From Cryobacterium arcticum (GTDB taxonomy: Bacteria > Actinomycetota > Actinomycetes > Actinomycetales > Microbacteriaceae), in assembly GCF_003185895.1 (NCBI RefSeq), contig NZ_QHLY01000012.1, positions 558,001 to 622,000 of the forward strand: 64,000 bases of DNA, in the 5' to 3' direction. The notes below the pieces were generated by a model. The model ran no database searches, was not told where the DNA came from, and saw only the letters and a program-made list of their open reading frames with translations. The translations under genes were made by a program, and so were the position numbers. Below, piece after piece: positions 36,262 through 44,822 of this stretch (positions within the stretch are counted from its first letter, which is position 1; each line of letters begins with the position of its first letter).

Positions 36262-36823
36262 CTTCCAGGTCGTCGACGCCGGGCAGCCAGCTCAGGCCGG
36301 GGCCGCCCCAGCCGCGCTTGCGGGCGACCTTCGTGGCGATCTTGGCGTAGAAGTGCTCGAGCCGGTCCACGTAGAGGGTACCGTCGAGGTGGTCGAACTC
36401 GTGCTGGAAGATTCGCGCCAACCAGCCATCCGCCCGGATCTCGAACGGCTTCTGGTCGAGGTCGAATGCACGCAGGATCGCCGACCCGGATCGCAGCAAC
36501 GGGAAGCGTTCGCCGGGAAAGGACAGGCACCCCTCGACGTCCTCGTCCTCGTCGGCCTCTCCGGCCGGAACCGGGGTGATCCAGAGCTCGGGGTTGATGG
36601 CGACACCTCTGGTCAGGACCTCGTCGTCGTCCAGGTAGCTGAAGGTGAACAATCGCAAGCCCACACCCACCTGGGGGCCGGCGAGACCGACGCCGGGCGC
36701 GGCATCCATCGTCTCGTACATGTCCTGCACCAGCGCGCGCAAATCGTCGTCGAACTCGACGACGGGTTGAGCGGGGGTGTGCAGGACGGGATCGCCTGAA
36801 ATTACTATCGGTCGCACGGCCAT
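36257..36823 (-). CDS. def: Peptide deformylase
   Basis: 188 residues. All three deformylase motifs are present: GVGLAGPQVG (from residue 44), EGCLSFPG with metal ligand Cys99, and HEFDH (141-145) with the other ligands and catalytic Glu. It removes the N-formyl group from nascent proteins. The ATG has no ribosome binding site; TATCCT lies six bases before it (plus 36830-36835), so translation is probably leaderless. Confidence 0.97.
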   Translation of the reverse strand: MAVRPIVISGDPVLHTPAQPVVEFDDDLRALVQDMYETMDAAPGVGLAGPQVGVGLRLFTFSYLDDDEVLTRGVAINPELWITPVPAGEADEDEDVEGCLSFPGERFPLLRSGSAILRAFDLDQKPFEIRADGWLARIFQHEFDHLDGTLYVDRLEHFYAKIATKVARKRGWGGPGLSWLPGVDDLEG

Positions 36824-36829
36824 TCAGCA

Positions 36830-36835
36830 AGGATA
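36830..36835 (-). promoter_or_regulatory. -10 box of a likely leaderless promoter (def)
   Basis: TATCCT on the minus strand, six bases before the ATG at 36823. Confidence 0.6.
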
Positions 36836-36851
36836 TCGGCATGGATCTCGA

Positions 36852-36857
36852 TAGTCT
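36852..36857 (+). promoter_or_regulatory. -10 box of a likely leaderless promoter (DMT transporter)
   Basis: TAGTCT, six bases before the GTG at 36864, divergent to the def promoter 16 bp away. Confidence 0.6.
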
Positions 36858-36863
36858 CGTTGA

Positions 36864-37778
36864 GTGAACCCCGACTTGACAGACCTGGCAGGGGAGATCG
36901 CGATCGATCCACGCCAGGCGATTGGTATTCCGCTCGCGTTGATCGGTGCGGTCTTCCTCTCCCTCGGCGCGCAGTTCCAGCATCGCGGCGTCACCAAGGT
37001 CGAAGCGCACACGGTCGAGATCACCGGCGGAATGAACACCCGCCAGCTCGTGCTGCTGTTGTCCCGGCCGTCCTGGGTCTTCGGCACCCTGATGCTGGGC
37101 CTGGCCATCGCCTTCCAGCTCACCAGCCTCGCCTTCGCACCCCTGATCGTGGTGCAACCGCTGGGCGCCGTCGCGCTGGTGATCACCGCAGTGCTCAACG
37201 CCAGGGTCAGCCGGGTCAAGCTCAACCGGGCATCCATCATCGCGATCGCGATGTGCGTCGGCGGCGTCGGCCTGTTCGTGACCGTCGCTGCCTTCACAGC
37301 GGTCGACAAGCCCGTCACCGACCAGAACCTCATCACCATCCTGATCGTGCTCGGGGTGGTGCTCTGCGCCTTCGCTGTGGCCTTCGTGATGCTGCGCACC
37401 AAGTTCAAGGCGATCTTCTACATCATCGGCGCCGGCGTGCTCTACGGCTTCGTCGCCACGCTCGCCAAGGTGATCATCAATCGGATCCAGAACGGCAACT
37501 TCGAGTGGCTCACCCTGGTCTGCGTTGCCGGCCTGCTCCTGGCCGCGGCCGGCGGGGCCTACTTCGTGCAGAACGCCTATTCATCCGGGCCGCCCGACCT
37601 CGTTATCGCCGGCCTGACGGTGATCGATCCGATGATCGCCGTCGGCATCGGCATCGTCGTGCTCGGGGAGGCGTCCCAGGCCCCGGTCTGGGCAGCCGTC
37701 CTGTTCGCCGTCGCCGGTGCCGTCGCCATCTGGGGAGTCTTCCGGCTCGCCAAGTATCACCCGCAATCACAGAGCTGA
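36864..37778 (+). CDS. DMT-superfamily (EamA/NIPA-like) transporter
   Basis: 304 residues with nine or ten hydrophobic segments, starting with GIPLALIGAVFLSLGAQFQHRG (residues ~21-42). The pattern FAPLIVVQPLGAVALVITAVLNAR and TVIDPMIAVGIGIVVLGE is typical of the DMT/NIPA-like group. The substrate (perhaps Mg2+ or a metabolite) is unknown. GTG start with TAGTCT six bases upstream, so probably leaderless. It is divergent from def, only 40 bp away. Confidence 0.88.
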   Translation: MNPDLTDLAGEIAIDPRQAIGIPLALIGAVFLSLGAQFQHRGVTKVEAHTVEITGGMNTRQLVLLLSRPSWVFGTLMLGLAIAFQLTSLAFAPLIVVQPLGAVALVITAVLNARVSRVKLNRASIIAIAMCVGGVGLFVTVAAFTAVDKPVTDQNLITILIVLGVVLCAFAVAFVMLRTKFKAIFYIIGAGVLYGFVATLAKVIINRIQNGNFEWLTLVCVAGLLLAAAGGAYFVQNAYSSGPPDLVIAGLTVIDPMIAVGIGIVVLGEASQAPVWAAVLFAVAGAVAIWGVFRLAKYHPQSQS

Positions 37779-37833
37779 CCGGTGATTTTCTTCGACGCGC
37801 CGCGTCTGGGGGGCTGCCGTAGGACAGTCGGTT

Positions 37834-37933
37834 TAGAATAGGGTGCTAACACACCTCGACGGCGTGTTTCGTCGAGACCCAGACTTCGTGCCGGATGACC
37901 ATCCCCGGCCCACCTACGTAGGGACTACGCCAC
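37834..37933 (+). ncRNA. Candidate structured 5' leader of the glycosyltransferase gene
   Basis: TAGAAT at 37834-37839 looks like a -10 element. The ~90 bases after it can form CTCGACG/CGTCGAG (37855-37861 with 37870-37876), GCCGG/CCGGC (37890-37894 with 37905-37909) and a ten-base palindrome CCTACGTAGG (37913-37922). A further perfect 8-bp hairpin, CCACCGGG-TCAC-CCCGGTGG (37969-37988), covers the alternative start codon. No known riboswitch class was recognised. Confidence 0.4.
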
Positions 37934-39193
37934 TTGTGCGCTTCATCTGATTTACCGGGCCAAACGGACCACCGGGTCACCCCGGTGGCAACGAGGCCCA
38001 TCCGCGTTCTCATCGCCGCAGACACCTTCGCGCCCGATGTGAACGGTGCGGCCCGGTTCGCGGAACGCCTGGCCGCCGGCCTGGTCGCCCGTGGCCACGT
38101 GGTTCAGATCATGGCGCCGGCCGCAACGCGCAAGCACGGAACCTGGACCGAGGTGCACGAGGGCCAGTCCATGACGGTGCACCGGCTGCACAGCTGGCGC
38201 TGGCGCCCGCACGACTGGCTGCGCTTCGCCCTGCCCTGGATCGTGCGCCGGCAGAGCCGGATGATCCTGGACAGTTTCCAGCCTGATGTCGTGCACTTCC
38301 AGTCTCATATCGTGATCGGCCGCGGTGTGGCGATCGAAGCCCAAAAGCGGGGCATCCGCATCATCGGCACCAACCACTTCATGCCGGAGAACCTGCTGCA
38401 GTTCTCCCTGGTTCCCAAGGGCTTCCAGGACCACGTGGTCAAGGCCCTGTGGAAGGCCGCAGAGCACACCCTCAAACGCGCGGAGGCCGTGACCACGCCG
38501 ACCCGGCGGGCGGCGGAATTCCTGGAGAAGTACACGGGCCTCAGCGGCGTGCGATCCATCTCCTGCGGCATCGACGCCGACAACTATTCACCCAACTTCG
38601 AGCCCCGCACCGAGAACCGGGTTTTGTTCGTCGGCCGGGTGACCGGCGAAAAGCAGATCGACGTGCTCGTGCAGGCGATCGCCCTGCTCGACCCCAGTCT
38701 GAACGTGCAAGTGGAGATCGTCGGAGGCGGCGACCAGCGCCGCAACCTGGAGCTGCTGGTCGAGTCGCTCGGCCTGGCCGACCGGTTCACGTTCACCGGT
38801 TATGTCACCGACGAGGAATTGCGCAGCGCGTACTCCCGCGCGACGGTGTTGGCGATGCCGTCGATTGCTGAACTGCAGAGCATCGTCACGATGGAGGCGA
38901 TGGCATCGGGTCTGCCGGTGGTGGCCGCAAACGCGATGGCGCTGCCGCACCTCGTGCACGACGGTCAGAACGGCTACCTGTTCGAGCCCGGGAACGCCCA
39001 GGACCTCGCCGACAAGCTGACCGTGGTCTTGACGAGTTCCCCTGAGGAGCTGGATGCCCTCAAGCGTGAGTCGCTCAAGCTCATCGAGGCGCACGACATC
39101 AAGCGCACTCTCAACACCTTCGAGATGCTCTACCGCGGTGAGCCGGTCACCGACCCGCTGGTGACGGATACTGCGGCCCAGTCGCGCGACTGA
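37934..39193 (+). CDS. GT4-family glycosyltransferase (PimB/MgtA-like)
   Basis: 419 residues from a TTG at 37934; a GTG at 37985 (MATRPIRVLIAADTF) is the alternative and closer to where homologues begin, but it is buried in a hairpin. The GT-B fold is evident: VLIAADTFAPDVNGAARFAERLA at the N-terminus, and VLFVGRVTGEKQIDVLVQA, VEIVGGGDQRR and AELQSIVTMEAMASGLPVVA (EX7E) in the C-terminal half. Related actinobacterial enzymes transfer mannose or glucose to lipids such as PIM or glycolipids. The substrate here is uncertain. Confidence 0.88.
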   Translation: MCASSDLPGQTDHRVTPVATRPIRVLIAADTFAPDVNGAARFAERLAAGLVARGHVVQIMAPAATRKHGTWTEVHEGQSMTVHRLHSWRWRPHDWLRFALPWIVRRQSRMILDSFQPDVVHFQSHIVIGRGVAIEAQKRGIRIIGTNHFMPENLLQFSLVPKGFQDHVVKALWKAAEHTLKRAEAVTTPTRRAAEFLEKYTGLSGVRSISCGIDADNYSPNFEPRTENRVLFVGRVTGEKQIDVLVQAIALLDPSLNVQVEIVGGGDQRRNLELLVESLGLADRFTFTGYVTDEELRSAYSRATVLAMPSIAELQSIVTMEAMASGLPVVAANAMALPHLVHDGQNGYLFEPGNAQDLADKLTVVLTSSPEELDALKRESLKLIEAHDIKRTLNTFEMLYRGEPVTDPLVTDTAAQSRD

Positions 39194-39238
39194 CCGAGAC
39201 CGACGAACCTGCCTGGGCCGATACTATGGTTCACGCAC

Positions 39239-39312
39239 GGGGTGGTAGCTCAGCTGGTTAGAGCACGCGGCTCATAACCGCACGGTCACGGGTTCAAGTC
39301 CCGTCCACCCTA
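39239..39312 (+). tRNA. tRNA-Met (CAU)
   Basis: Acceptor GGGGTGG/CCACCCT (first pair G-T), D arm GCTC...GAGC, anticodon loop CTCATAA (anticodon CAT), variable loop, T arm ACGGG/CCCGT with TTCAAGT; CCA not encoded. The position-27/43 pair is mismatched (C-A). Elongator Met is most likely; tRNA-Ile with a modified CAU anticodon cannot be excluded by eye. TACTAT at 39222-39227 may be the -10 box. Confidence 0.92.
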
Positions 39313-39521
39313 CTCATTACAGCCGCCGGCCAGGCGCCTGAGCCGGCCCGGCCGGCCACTCGCACCCCTCGGCCCGGCCCACTCGGGCCTGATTTTGCGC
39401 CGCACCGGCCAGGATCCCCCCGGATGGCCGGAAGCGGCGGGAATTTGTGCCAATATATGAAGATTCTCGTCAACCCGATGACGCGAGCGCCTTCCCACCC
39501 CCTCTTGTCGAAAGTACCGCC

Positions 39522-40223
39522 ATGCCCGGATGGTTTACCCCCAGTCCCCGTCTGTCCCGCTCCGTCCTCGCCGGCGGCCTGAGCCTTCTCGCCCTCGGCC
39601 TGACCGGCTGCAGCGCGCTGGCGCCGCTGATGGGCACCCAGCCCATCCAGCAGAACGTGGCCGTGATCACACCCACTCCCACCCCGACTCCCGAGCTGGT
39701 CTTCGACTCGGTGTTCACCGACATGGGTTCCGTTCACCCGACCCTCATGATCGGCCCAGAGCTGGAACTCGAGCTGGACATGTGGACGGAGCAGAAGACC
39801 CACGAGTGGTACACCGACAGCGACAAGCTGTTTTCGTTCGTCATCAGCGTGTACGACCGGTCCGTCGACGCTGACGCCCCGTTTGAATCCAAGCGCCACG
39901 TGTACATGTCCAACATCAGCGTGATGGCGACAACGTCGACGACGAGCGGCTCGACGGTGTCCCCGTTCGTCCTCAACGCCGACCCGCTGCTCGTCACGCT
40001 CGACCCTGAGGCCCTGCGTTCAGACAAAGGCCTGCTGATCACCTCCCCGAAGGGTGGTTTTCAGCTCGAGTCGAACGAGATCGGCGAGGTCAGCGATGAC
40101 ACCTACGGGGTGACACTGGACTTCGCAATGACGATCTCCAGCGAAACGACCGCCGGCACGGGCACCTACGGCACCCAGGTCGTGCACGTTCCGGTTCCCG
40201 TGGCGATCTTCCCGCGCACCTGA
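39522..40223 (+). CDS. Conserved lipoprotein of unknown function
   Basis: 233 residues from the ATG at 39522, which gives a proper lipoprotein signal (Arg near the start, LAGGLSLLALGLTGC with lipobox LTGC). The mature N-terminus has a short TPTPTPTPE repeat, then a beta-rich domain with VFDSVFTDMGSVHPTLMIG and a Ser/Thr-rich middle. No known domain recognised. It stands alone between tRNA-Met and the polymerase gene. A TATATG stretch around 39454-39459 may belong to its promoter. Confidence 0.8.
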   Translation: MPGWFTPSPRLSRSVLAGGLSLLALGLTGCSALAPLMGTQPIQQNVAVITPTPTPTPELVFDSVFTDMGSVHPTLMIGPELELELDMWTEQKTHEWYTDSDKLFSFVISVYDRSVDADAPFESKRHVYMSNISVMATTSTTSGSTVSPFVLNADPLLVTLDPEALRSDKGLLITSPKGGFQLESNEIGEVSDDTYGVTLDFAMTISSETTAGTGTYGTQVVHVPVPVAIFPRT

Positions 40224-40274
40224 TCCGCCCGGTAACCGGTCCCGGCACCGGCGCCACGCGAGGCACAATGGACT

Positions 40275-41993
40275 GTGTACATTCTGGTGACCCCGACGCG
40301 CTCTGAGAGCGTCAGGGTCAGGGAACTCGACGCCCTCGGCGCCCCGGCCGGAGTCGATCGGGTGCTGTCGGCGGAGGACTTCCCCCGCTTCGCTCTGGAA
40401 CGCGAGCGGGAGGCCGTCCGCTGGGTCTGGGCCGAGACCTCCAGGGTCTACCCGCTGCTCCTGCAGGCTGGGATCAGGGTGCGGCGTGCCCACGATCTGC
40501 GGCTCTGCCACGCAATCCTGCGGTCGTCGGAAGCCACGGCGGCGAGCATTCTGGCCAACGGACCGGCCGGTCGCTGGGACCGCCCCGTGGCCGTCGCCGC
40601 CGCACCGATGGCCGGAGCGACGCTCTTCGATCTGGACCTCGGTGCGGCGGGCGATGAGGACCCGGGACACGACGATGAACTCGACGAGTTCCGGGCGCAG
40701 CTCGATGCCCTGCAGGCCTGCCGGGAGCCCGGTCGGATGCGGCTGCTCCTGGCCGCAGAGTCGGTCGGCGGGCTGATCGCCGCCGAGATGCAATTCGCCG
40801 GCTTGCCGTGGCGGAGCGCCATCCACGACAGCCTGCTGACGGCAGAACTCGGTCCGCGGGCCCCCGCCGGCCTCAGGCCGCTGCGCCTCGAGGAACTGGC
40901 GGTTCGCATCCGTGTCGAACTGGACGACCCTTCGCTCAACCCGGATTCGCCCCCAGAGCTCCTCCGTGCGCTGCACAAGGCTGATCTGCGCGTGCTGTCG
41001 ACCAGGGCCTGGGAACTGGAGAAGCTCAACCACCCCGTGATCGAGCCTCTGCTGCGGTACAAGAAGCTGGCCAGGCTGCTCAGCGCCAACGGCTGGTTCT
41101 GGATGGAAAGCTGGATCATCGACGACAGGTTCCATCCGGAGTACCTGCCCGGCGGCGTGGTGACGGGTCGCTGGGCGACACGGGGCGGCGGAGCGCTGCA
41201 ACTGCCACGCCAGATCCGCGGTGCCGTCGTGGCGGATCCGGGCTGGAAATTCGTGGTGGCCGACGCCGCCCAATTGGAACCCCGCATCCTGGCGGCCCTG
41301 TCCCAGGACACGGCAATGGCCGCAGCGGGGCGCGGCACCGACCTCTATGCCGGAATCGTGGCCAGTGGGGTTGTGGAGACCAGGGCCCACGCCAAGGTGG
41401 CCATGCTGGGCGCAATGTACGGCGCGACCTCGGGGGAGAGTGGCAGGCTGCTGCCCCGCCTGGCCCGGGCGTACCCGCGCGCGCTCGCCCTCACCGAAAC
41501 CGCGGCGCGCACCGGTGAGCGCGGCGACGTTGTCAGTACCAGGCTCGGGCGATCGTCCCCGCGGCCGGGCGCCGGCTGGCAGGATGACCAGGCGCGTGCC
41601 TCGGAGGCCGGGGCGACCGCGGGCGACGAACGCCGCGCGCGCAGCCAGTCCAGGGACTGGGGCCGGTTCACCCGTAACTTCATCGTGCAGGGCAGCGCCG
41701 CGGAATGGGCGCTCTGCTGGATGGCCGAGATCCGTAAGGGACTCTGGGACCTCGCCGTCACAGCCGATGGACAGGCCGGACGCGCGGCCGACGGGCCGTT
41801 CCGGGTGGTCCCGCACCTGGTCTTCTTTCTGCACGACGAGGTCATCGTGCACACGCCGGCGGCTGTGGCCGAGGACGTGGCGCGGATCGTGACCGACGCG
41901 GCGACCACAGCCGGCCGGTTGTTGTTCGGGAACTTCCCGGTGGACTTTCCGCTGACCTGTGTCGTCGTCGACAGCTACGCCGACGCGAAGTAG
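40275..41993 (+). CDS. PolA-like DNA polymerase (annotated family: bifunctional 3'-5' exonuclease/DNA polymerase)
   Basis: 572 residues from a GTG start. The family A polymerase core is present: motif A VVADAAQLEPRILAALS (about residue 328), motif B with Lys and Tyr-Gly in AHAKVAMLGAMYGATSG, and motif C FFLHDEV (about residue 518). There is no 5' nuclease domain. The N-terminal ~180 residues stand where the 3'-5' exonuclease would be but show no DxE motif, so proofreading is probably absent in spite of the family name. Found widely in actinobacteria beside the true polA; role possibly in repair or tolerance. CACAAT just upstream may be a -10. Confidence 0.9.
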   Translation: MYILVTPTRSESVRVRELDALGAPAGVDRVLSAEDFPRFALEREREAVRWVWAETSRVYPLLLQAGIRVRRAHDLRLCHAILRSSEATAASILANGPAGRWDRPVAVAAAPMAGATLFDLDLGAAGDEDPGHDDELDEFRAQLDALQACREPGRMRLLLAAESVGGLIAAEMQFAGLPWRSAIHDSLLTAELGPRAPAGLRPLRLEELAVRIRVELDDPSLNPDSPPELLRALHKADLRVLSTRAWELEKLNHPVIEPLLRYKKLARLLSANGWFWMESWIIDDRFHPEYLPGGVVTGRWATRGGGALQLPRQIRGAVVADPGWKFVVADAAQLEPRILAALSQDTAMAAAGRGTDLYAGIVASGVVETRAHAKVAMLGAMYGATSGESGRLLPRLARAYPRALALTETAARTGERGDVVSTRLGRSSPRPGAGWQDDQARASEAGATAGDERRARSQSRDWGRFTRNFIVQGSAAEWALCWMAEIRKGLWDLAVTADGQAGRAADGPFRVVPHLVFFLHDEVIVHTPAAVAEDVARIVTDAATTAGRLLFGNFPVDFPLTCVVVDSYADAK

Positions 41994-42022
41994 TCGCGGC
42001 GCGCCGTAGTCGCGGATTGCCG

Positions 42023-42607
42023 TCAGCGGGCGGCGGCGAGTCCCTGGTCGGAAACGGGTCTGCGCCCACGTCGGGGCCGCACCAGACTCAGCTCGCGGTG
42101 GAAGGCCCTGCCGGCGTCGCCTCGAAGCAGGGTTGCCGCCGTGTCCAGCCAACCCAGCGCCGCCTGCGCCAGCGCCTGGTCGGCTGCGGCGCTCAAGGCC
42201 GGTTGGCCTGCGGGAGCGGTGTCGTGCGGACGCGCTGCGCGCAGCTGCCAGCTCGTGCGGTACCCGTCGAGGACAGCGGCGAGGTCGACATGCGCGAGCG
42301 ACGAGGCGATCAGCACCCGGTCCAGCATGTCGTTCCACTCGGCTCCGGCGCCGCTGTCGGTGGAGCGCAACCAGTCCTCGGCTTCTGCTCGTCCTGCCGG
42401 AGTGAGTCCGTACAGCGGCAGTCCGTCCGAGGTGCTGCCGGCGGAGGCCACGGCACCCTGGTCGACCAGACGGTCGAGGGTGCTGTAGATCTGGCCGACG
42501 TTGACCGACCGTCTTCCGGCCGTGCGGGCTTGCAGTTCGCCGTGCAGTTGGAAACCGTATGCCGGTCCGATCGTCAGGATCGCGAGGAGGGCGCTGCGCA
42601 CCGACAT
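42023..42607 (-). CDS. PadR-family transcriptional regulator
   Basis: 194 residues from the ATG at 42607, six bases after a good GGAGG. A winged helix at residues ~1-75 is typical for PadR (ALLAILTIGPAYGFQLHGEL, NVGQIYSTLDRLVDQG, PLYGLTPAGRAEAEDWL). The C-terminal helical part is of the dimerising type. PadR proteins bind near their own promoter; an A+T-rich patch with repeated ATATAC (42676-42692) is the obvious place. The regulated target is unknown. Confidence 0.9.
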   Translation of the reverse strand: MSVRSALLAILTIGPAYGFQLHGELQARTAGRRSVNVGQIYSTLDRLVDQGAVASAGSTSDGLPLYGLTPAGRAEAEDWLRSTDSGAGAEWNDMLDRVLIASSLAHVDLAAVLDGYRTSWQLRAARPHDTAPAGQPALSAAADQALAQAALGWLDTAATLLRGDAGRAFHRELSLVRPRRGRRPVSDQGLAAAR

Positions 42608-42888
42608 GGAACCTCCGAGTGACAAGCCGGCAGCCGCTGGGGAGCGCAGTCCGGCGGTTCCGGTCGACCAGTAAAGATATACCGAATATACATAAGTCGG
42701 GGCCGAAATCCGGTCAGGGCGCTCGGGGCGCGCCGGGCAAGCCGTGGAATCGTTGGAGATTCCCGGGTGGGTGGTGCATAATTTGACCTAATACCGTCTG
42801 CGGCTCGTGTTCGCAGGTTCAGGGTTGGTCCAGTTCGAGACCGTTGGGGAAGACGCACCTCGAATATCAACCAGGAACGGAGAACACG
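42608..42888. promoter_or_regulatory. Divergent promoter region of padR and DUF3145 gene
   Basis: 281 bp without a gene. The patch 42671-42696 is far richer in A and T than the surroundings and holds two copies of ATATAC nine bases apart, suitable for the padR promoter and PadR binding. Nearer to the right-hand gene, CATAAT at 42778-42783 is a candidate -10. Nothing else recognised. Confidence 0.5.
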
Positions 42889-43410
42889 ATGACTGCACCC
42901 CACACTCGTCTGCCAGCGGCCGCACGGGGCGTTTTGTATGTGCACTCGTCGCCGCGTGCACTTTGCCCGCACGTCGAGTGGGCCGCCGGTCGCGCCCTCG
43001 GCGAGGCCGTGAGCTTCGACTGGGCCGAGCAGCCGGTGCTGTCCGGCTCGCAGCGGGCGGAGTTCTTCTGGGAGGGTCCGGCCGGAACCGGGGCGACCAT
43101 GGCGTCCGCTCTGTTGGGGTGGGACCACCTGCGCTTCGAGGTCACCGAGGATCCGGGTCCCGGCCGGGACGGCGGCCGTTGGCTGCACACGCCGGCTCTC
43201 GGCATCCACTTCGCCCAGACGGACAGTGCCGGCAACGTGGTGCTGCCGGAGGACCGCCTGCGCGCCGCGATGGTCGCAGCGGGAGCCGACACCGCACACC
43301 TGCACCGTGAGCTGCACCGCGCCCTCGGCCAGCCCTGGGACGACGAACTCGAGGTTTTTCGCCACGCCAGCGATCTCAACAGCGTGGTCTGGCTGCACCG
43401 CGTCGGCTGA
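42889..43410 (+). CDS. DUF3145 family protein
   Basis: 173 residues, with ACGGAGA upstream of the ATG. The sequence ARGVLYVHSSPRALCPHVEWA, followed by DWAEQPVLSGSQRAEFFWEG and ending DLNSVVWLHRVG, matches the actinobacterial DUF3145 family, which is conserved but without assigned function. It is often close to fatty acid synthesis genes, as here, where fabF is 64 bp away and convergent. No membrane segment or signal peptide. Confidence 0.9.
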   Translation: MTAPHTRLPAAARGVLYVHSSPRALCPHVEWAAGRALGEAVSFDWAEQPVLSGSQRAEFFWEGPAGTGATMASALLGWDHLRFEVTEDPGPGRDGGRWLHTPALGIHFAQTDSAGNVVLPEDRLRAAMVAAGADTAHLHRELHRALGQPWDDELEVFRHASDLNSVVWLHRVG

Positions 43411-43430
43411 GAATCCTCCCCGCGGACACA

Positions 43431-43470
43431 GCACCGCCCGGCACCGAGCAGTGCTCGGCCCGGGCGGGGT
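43431..43470. terminator. Bidirectional hairpin between DUF3145 gene and fabF
   Basis: CACCGCCCGG...CCGGGCGGGGTG outer stem with an inner CCGAGCA/TGCTCGG hairpin, between two convergent genes. Confidence 0.65.
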
Positions 43471-43474
43471 GGGA

Positions 43475-44710
43475 TCAGACGGAACGGAACGCGACGACGG
43501 CGTTGTGGCCGCCGAAGCCGAACGAGTTGCTGATCGCCAGGACGTTGCCGGCACCGAGGGGGCGCGGCGCGGCGACGACGTCAAGCGGAATCGCCGGGTC
43601 CTGCTCGGTGAGGTTGATCGTCGGCGGCAGGATCCGCTCGGAGAGTGCCTTCACCGTGAACAGCGCTTCAATCGCACCGGCACCGCCGAGCAGGTGCCCG
43701 GTGGATGCCTTCGTGGCCGACACCGGAATGCCCTCGAGCAAGTCGCCGAAGACGCGCCGGAGGGCGTTGTACTCAGCGATGTCGCCCACCGGGGTGCTGG
43801 TGGCATGCGCGTTGATGTGCATGACGTCGGCCAGGTCGGCGCCGGCGTTGCGGATGGTCTCGATCATCGCGCGGGCGGCGGCAGAACCTTCGGGGTCTGG
43901 AGCCGTGATGTGGTACGCGTCGCTGGTCACCGAACCGCCGAGCAGTTCGGCGTAGATGTGTGCGCCACGGGCCAGGGCGTGCTCCTCGGTTTCGAGGACC
44001 AGTGCGGCAGCGCCCTCACCGAGCACGAAACCGTCGCGGGAGATGTCGTAGGGACGCGACGCGGTGGCCGGGTCGTCGTTGCGCTTGGACAGTGCCTGCA
44101 TGGCTGCGAAGGATGCGATCGGCAGCGGGTGGATCGCGGCCTCAGAGCCACCGGCGATGACGACGTCAGCGAGCCCGGCCTGGAGCCGGTTGTAGGCGTT
44201 GACGAGGGACTCCGTGCTGGACGCGCAGGCGGAGACGACGGTGGTGATACCGGCCCGGGCGTGCAGGTCCATGCCGATGGCCGCTCCGGGGCCGTTGGGC
44301 ATGAGCATGGGAACCGTCATGGGCAGGACGCGGCGCGGGCCACGCTCGCGCAGGGTGTCCCACGCGTCGAGGAGCGTCCAGACGCCGCCGATGCCGGTTG
44401 CCCAGTCCACCGCGAGGCGTTCGGGTTCGACCTGGGGCTCGCCGGCATCAGCCCAGGCTTCGCGCCCGGCGATGAGGGCGAACTGGCTGGAGGGGTCGAG
44501 GCGCTTGGTTTCGTGGCGGGCGAGGACCTCGATAGGACGGACCCTGGCCTGCGCTGCGAAGGTGATGGGGAGCTGGGTGCGCTCGACCCATTCGTAGTCG
44601 AGTGTGGTGGCTCCGGACTCGCCGGCGAGGAGGGCGCTCCAGCTCTCGGCGGCCGTGCCGCCGAGCGGGGAGGTGGCACCAAGCCCGGTGACAACGATTT
44701 TTTTGGTCAT
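43475..44710 (-). CDS. fabF: 3-oxoacyl-[acyl-carrier-protein] synthase II
   Basis: 411 residues. KAS II features: catalytic Cys in VVSACASSTESLVNAY (about residue 162), His in INAHATSTPVGDIAEY and ATKASTGHLLGGAGAIEA, and C-terminal NSFGFGGHNAVV. It extends acyl-ACP with malonyl-ACP in type II fatty acid synthesis. GGAGAG precedes the ATG. It is the last gene of the fasR-fabD-fabH-acpP-fabF block; a hairpin separates it from acpP. Confidence 0.97.
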   Translation of the reverse strand: MTKKIVVTGLGATSPLGGTAAESWSALLAGESGATTLDYEWVERTQLPITFAAQARVRPIEVLARHETKRLDPSSQFALIAGREAWADAGEPQVEPERLAVDWATGIGGVWTLLDAWDTLRERGPRRVLPMTVPMLMPNGPGAAIGMDLHARAGITTVVSACASSTESLVNAYNRLQAGLADVVIAGGSEAAIHPLPIASFAAMQALSKRNDDPATASRPYDISRDGFVLGEGAAALVLETEEHALARGAHIYAELLGGSVTSDAYHITAPDPEGSAAARAMIETIRNAGADLADVMHINAHATSTPVGDIAEYNALRRVFGDLLEGIPVSATKASTGHLLGGAGAIEALFTVKALSERILPPTINLTEQDPAIPLDVVAAPRPLGAGNVLAISNSFGFGGHNAVVAFRSV

Positions 44711-44776
44711 AACAACGACTCTCCGTGAGAACGTGCGCGAAGCGAGGGAGGAAACTGCGGATCGAGCGTCCCGGAA

Positions 44777-44812
44777 GAACGGGTCGGCCGGCGAAAGCCA
44801 GTCGACCCGTTC
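44777..44812 (-). terminator. Hairpin between acpP and fabF (possible attenuator)
   Basis: GAACGGGTCG / CGACCCGTTC, a perfect 10-bp stem with a 16-base loop, ten bases after the acpP stop. It could stabilise acpP mRNA or reduce read-through into fabF, fitting the high demand for acyl carrier protein. Confidence 0.6.
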
Positions 44813-44822
44813 GGGCGTGGAC

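Noticed and set aside
37985-39193. Starting the glycosyltransferase at GTG 37985 instead of TTG 37934
   Set aside because: The GTG lies inside a perfect hairpin and has no ribosome binding site. It agrees better with homologue length, so it is kept as an alternative, but the longer frame was reported.
43226-44728. 500-codon plus-strand frame opposite fabF
   Set aside because: Shadow of fabF, which has catalytic Cys and His motifs on the minus strand.
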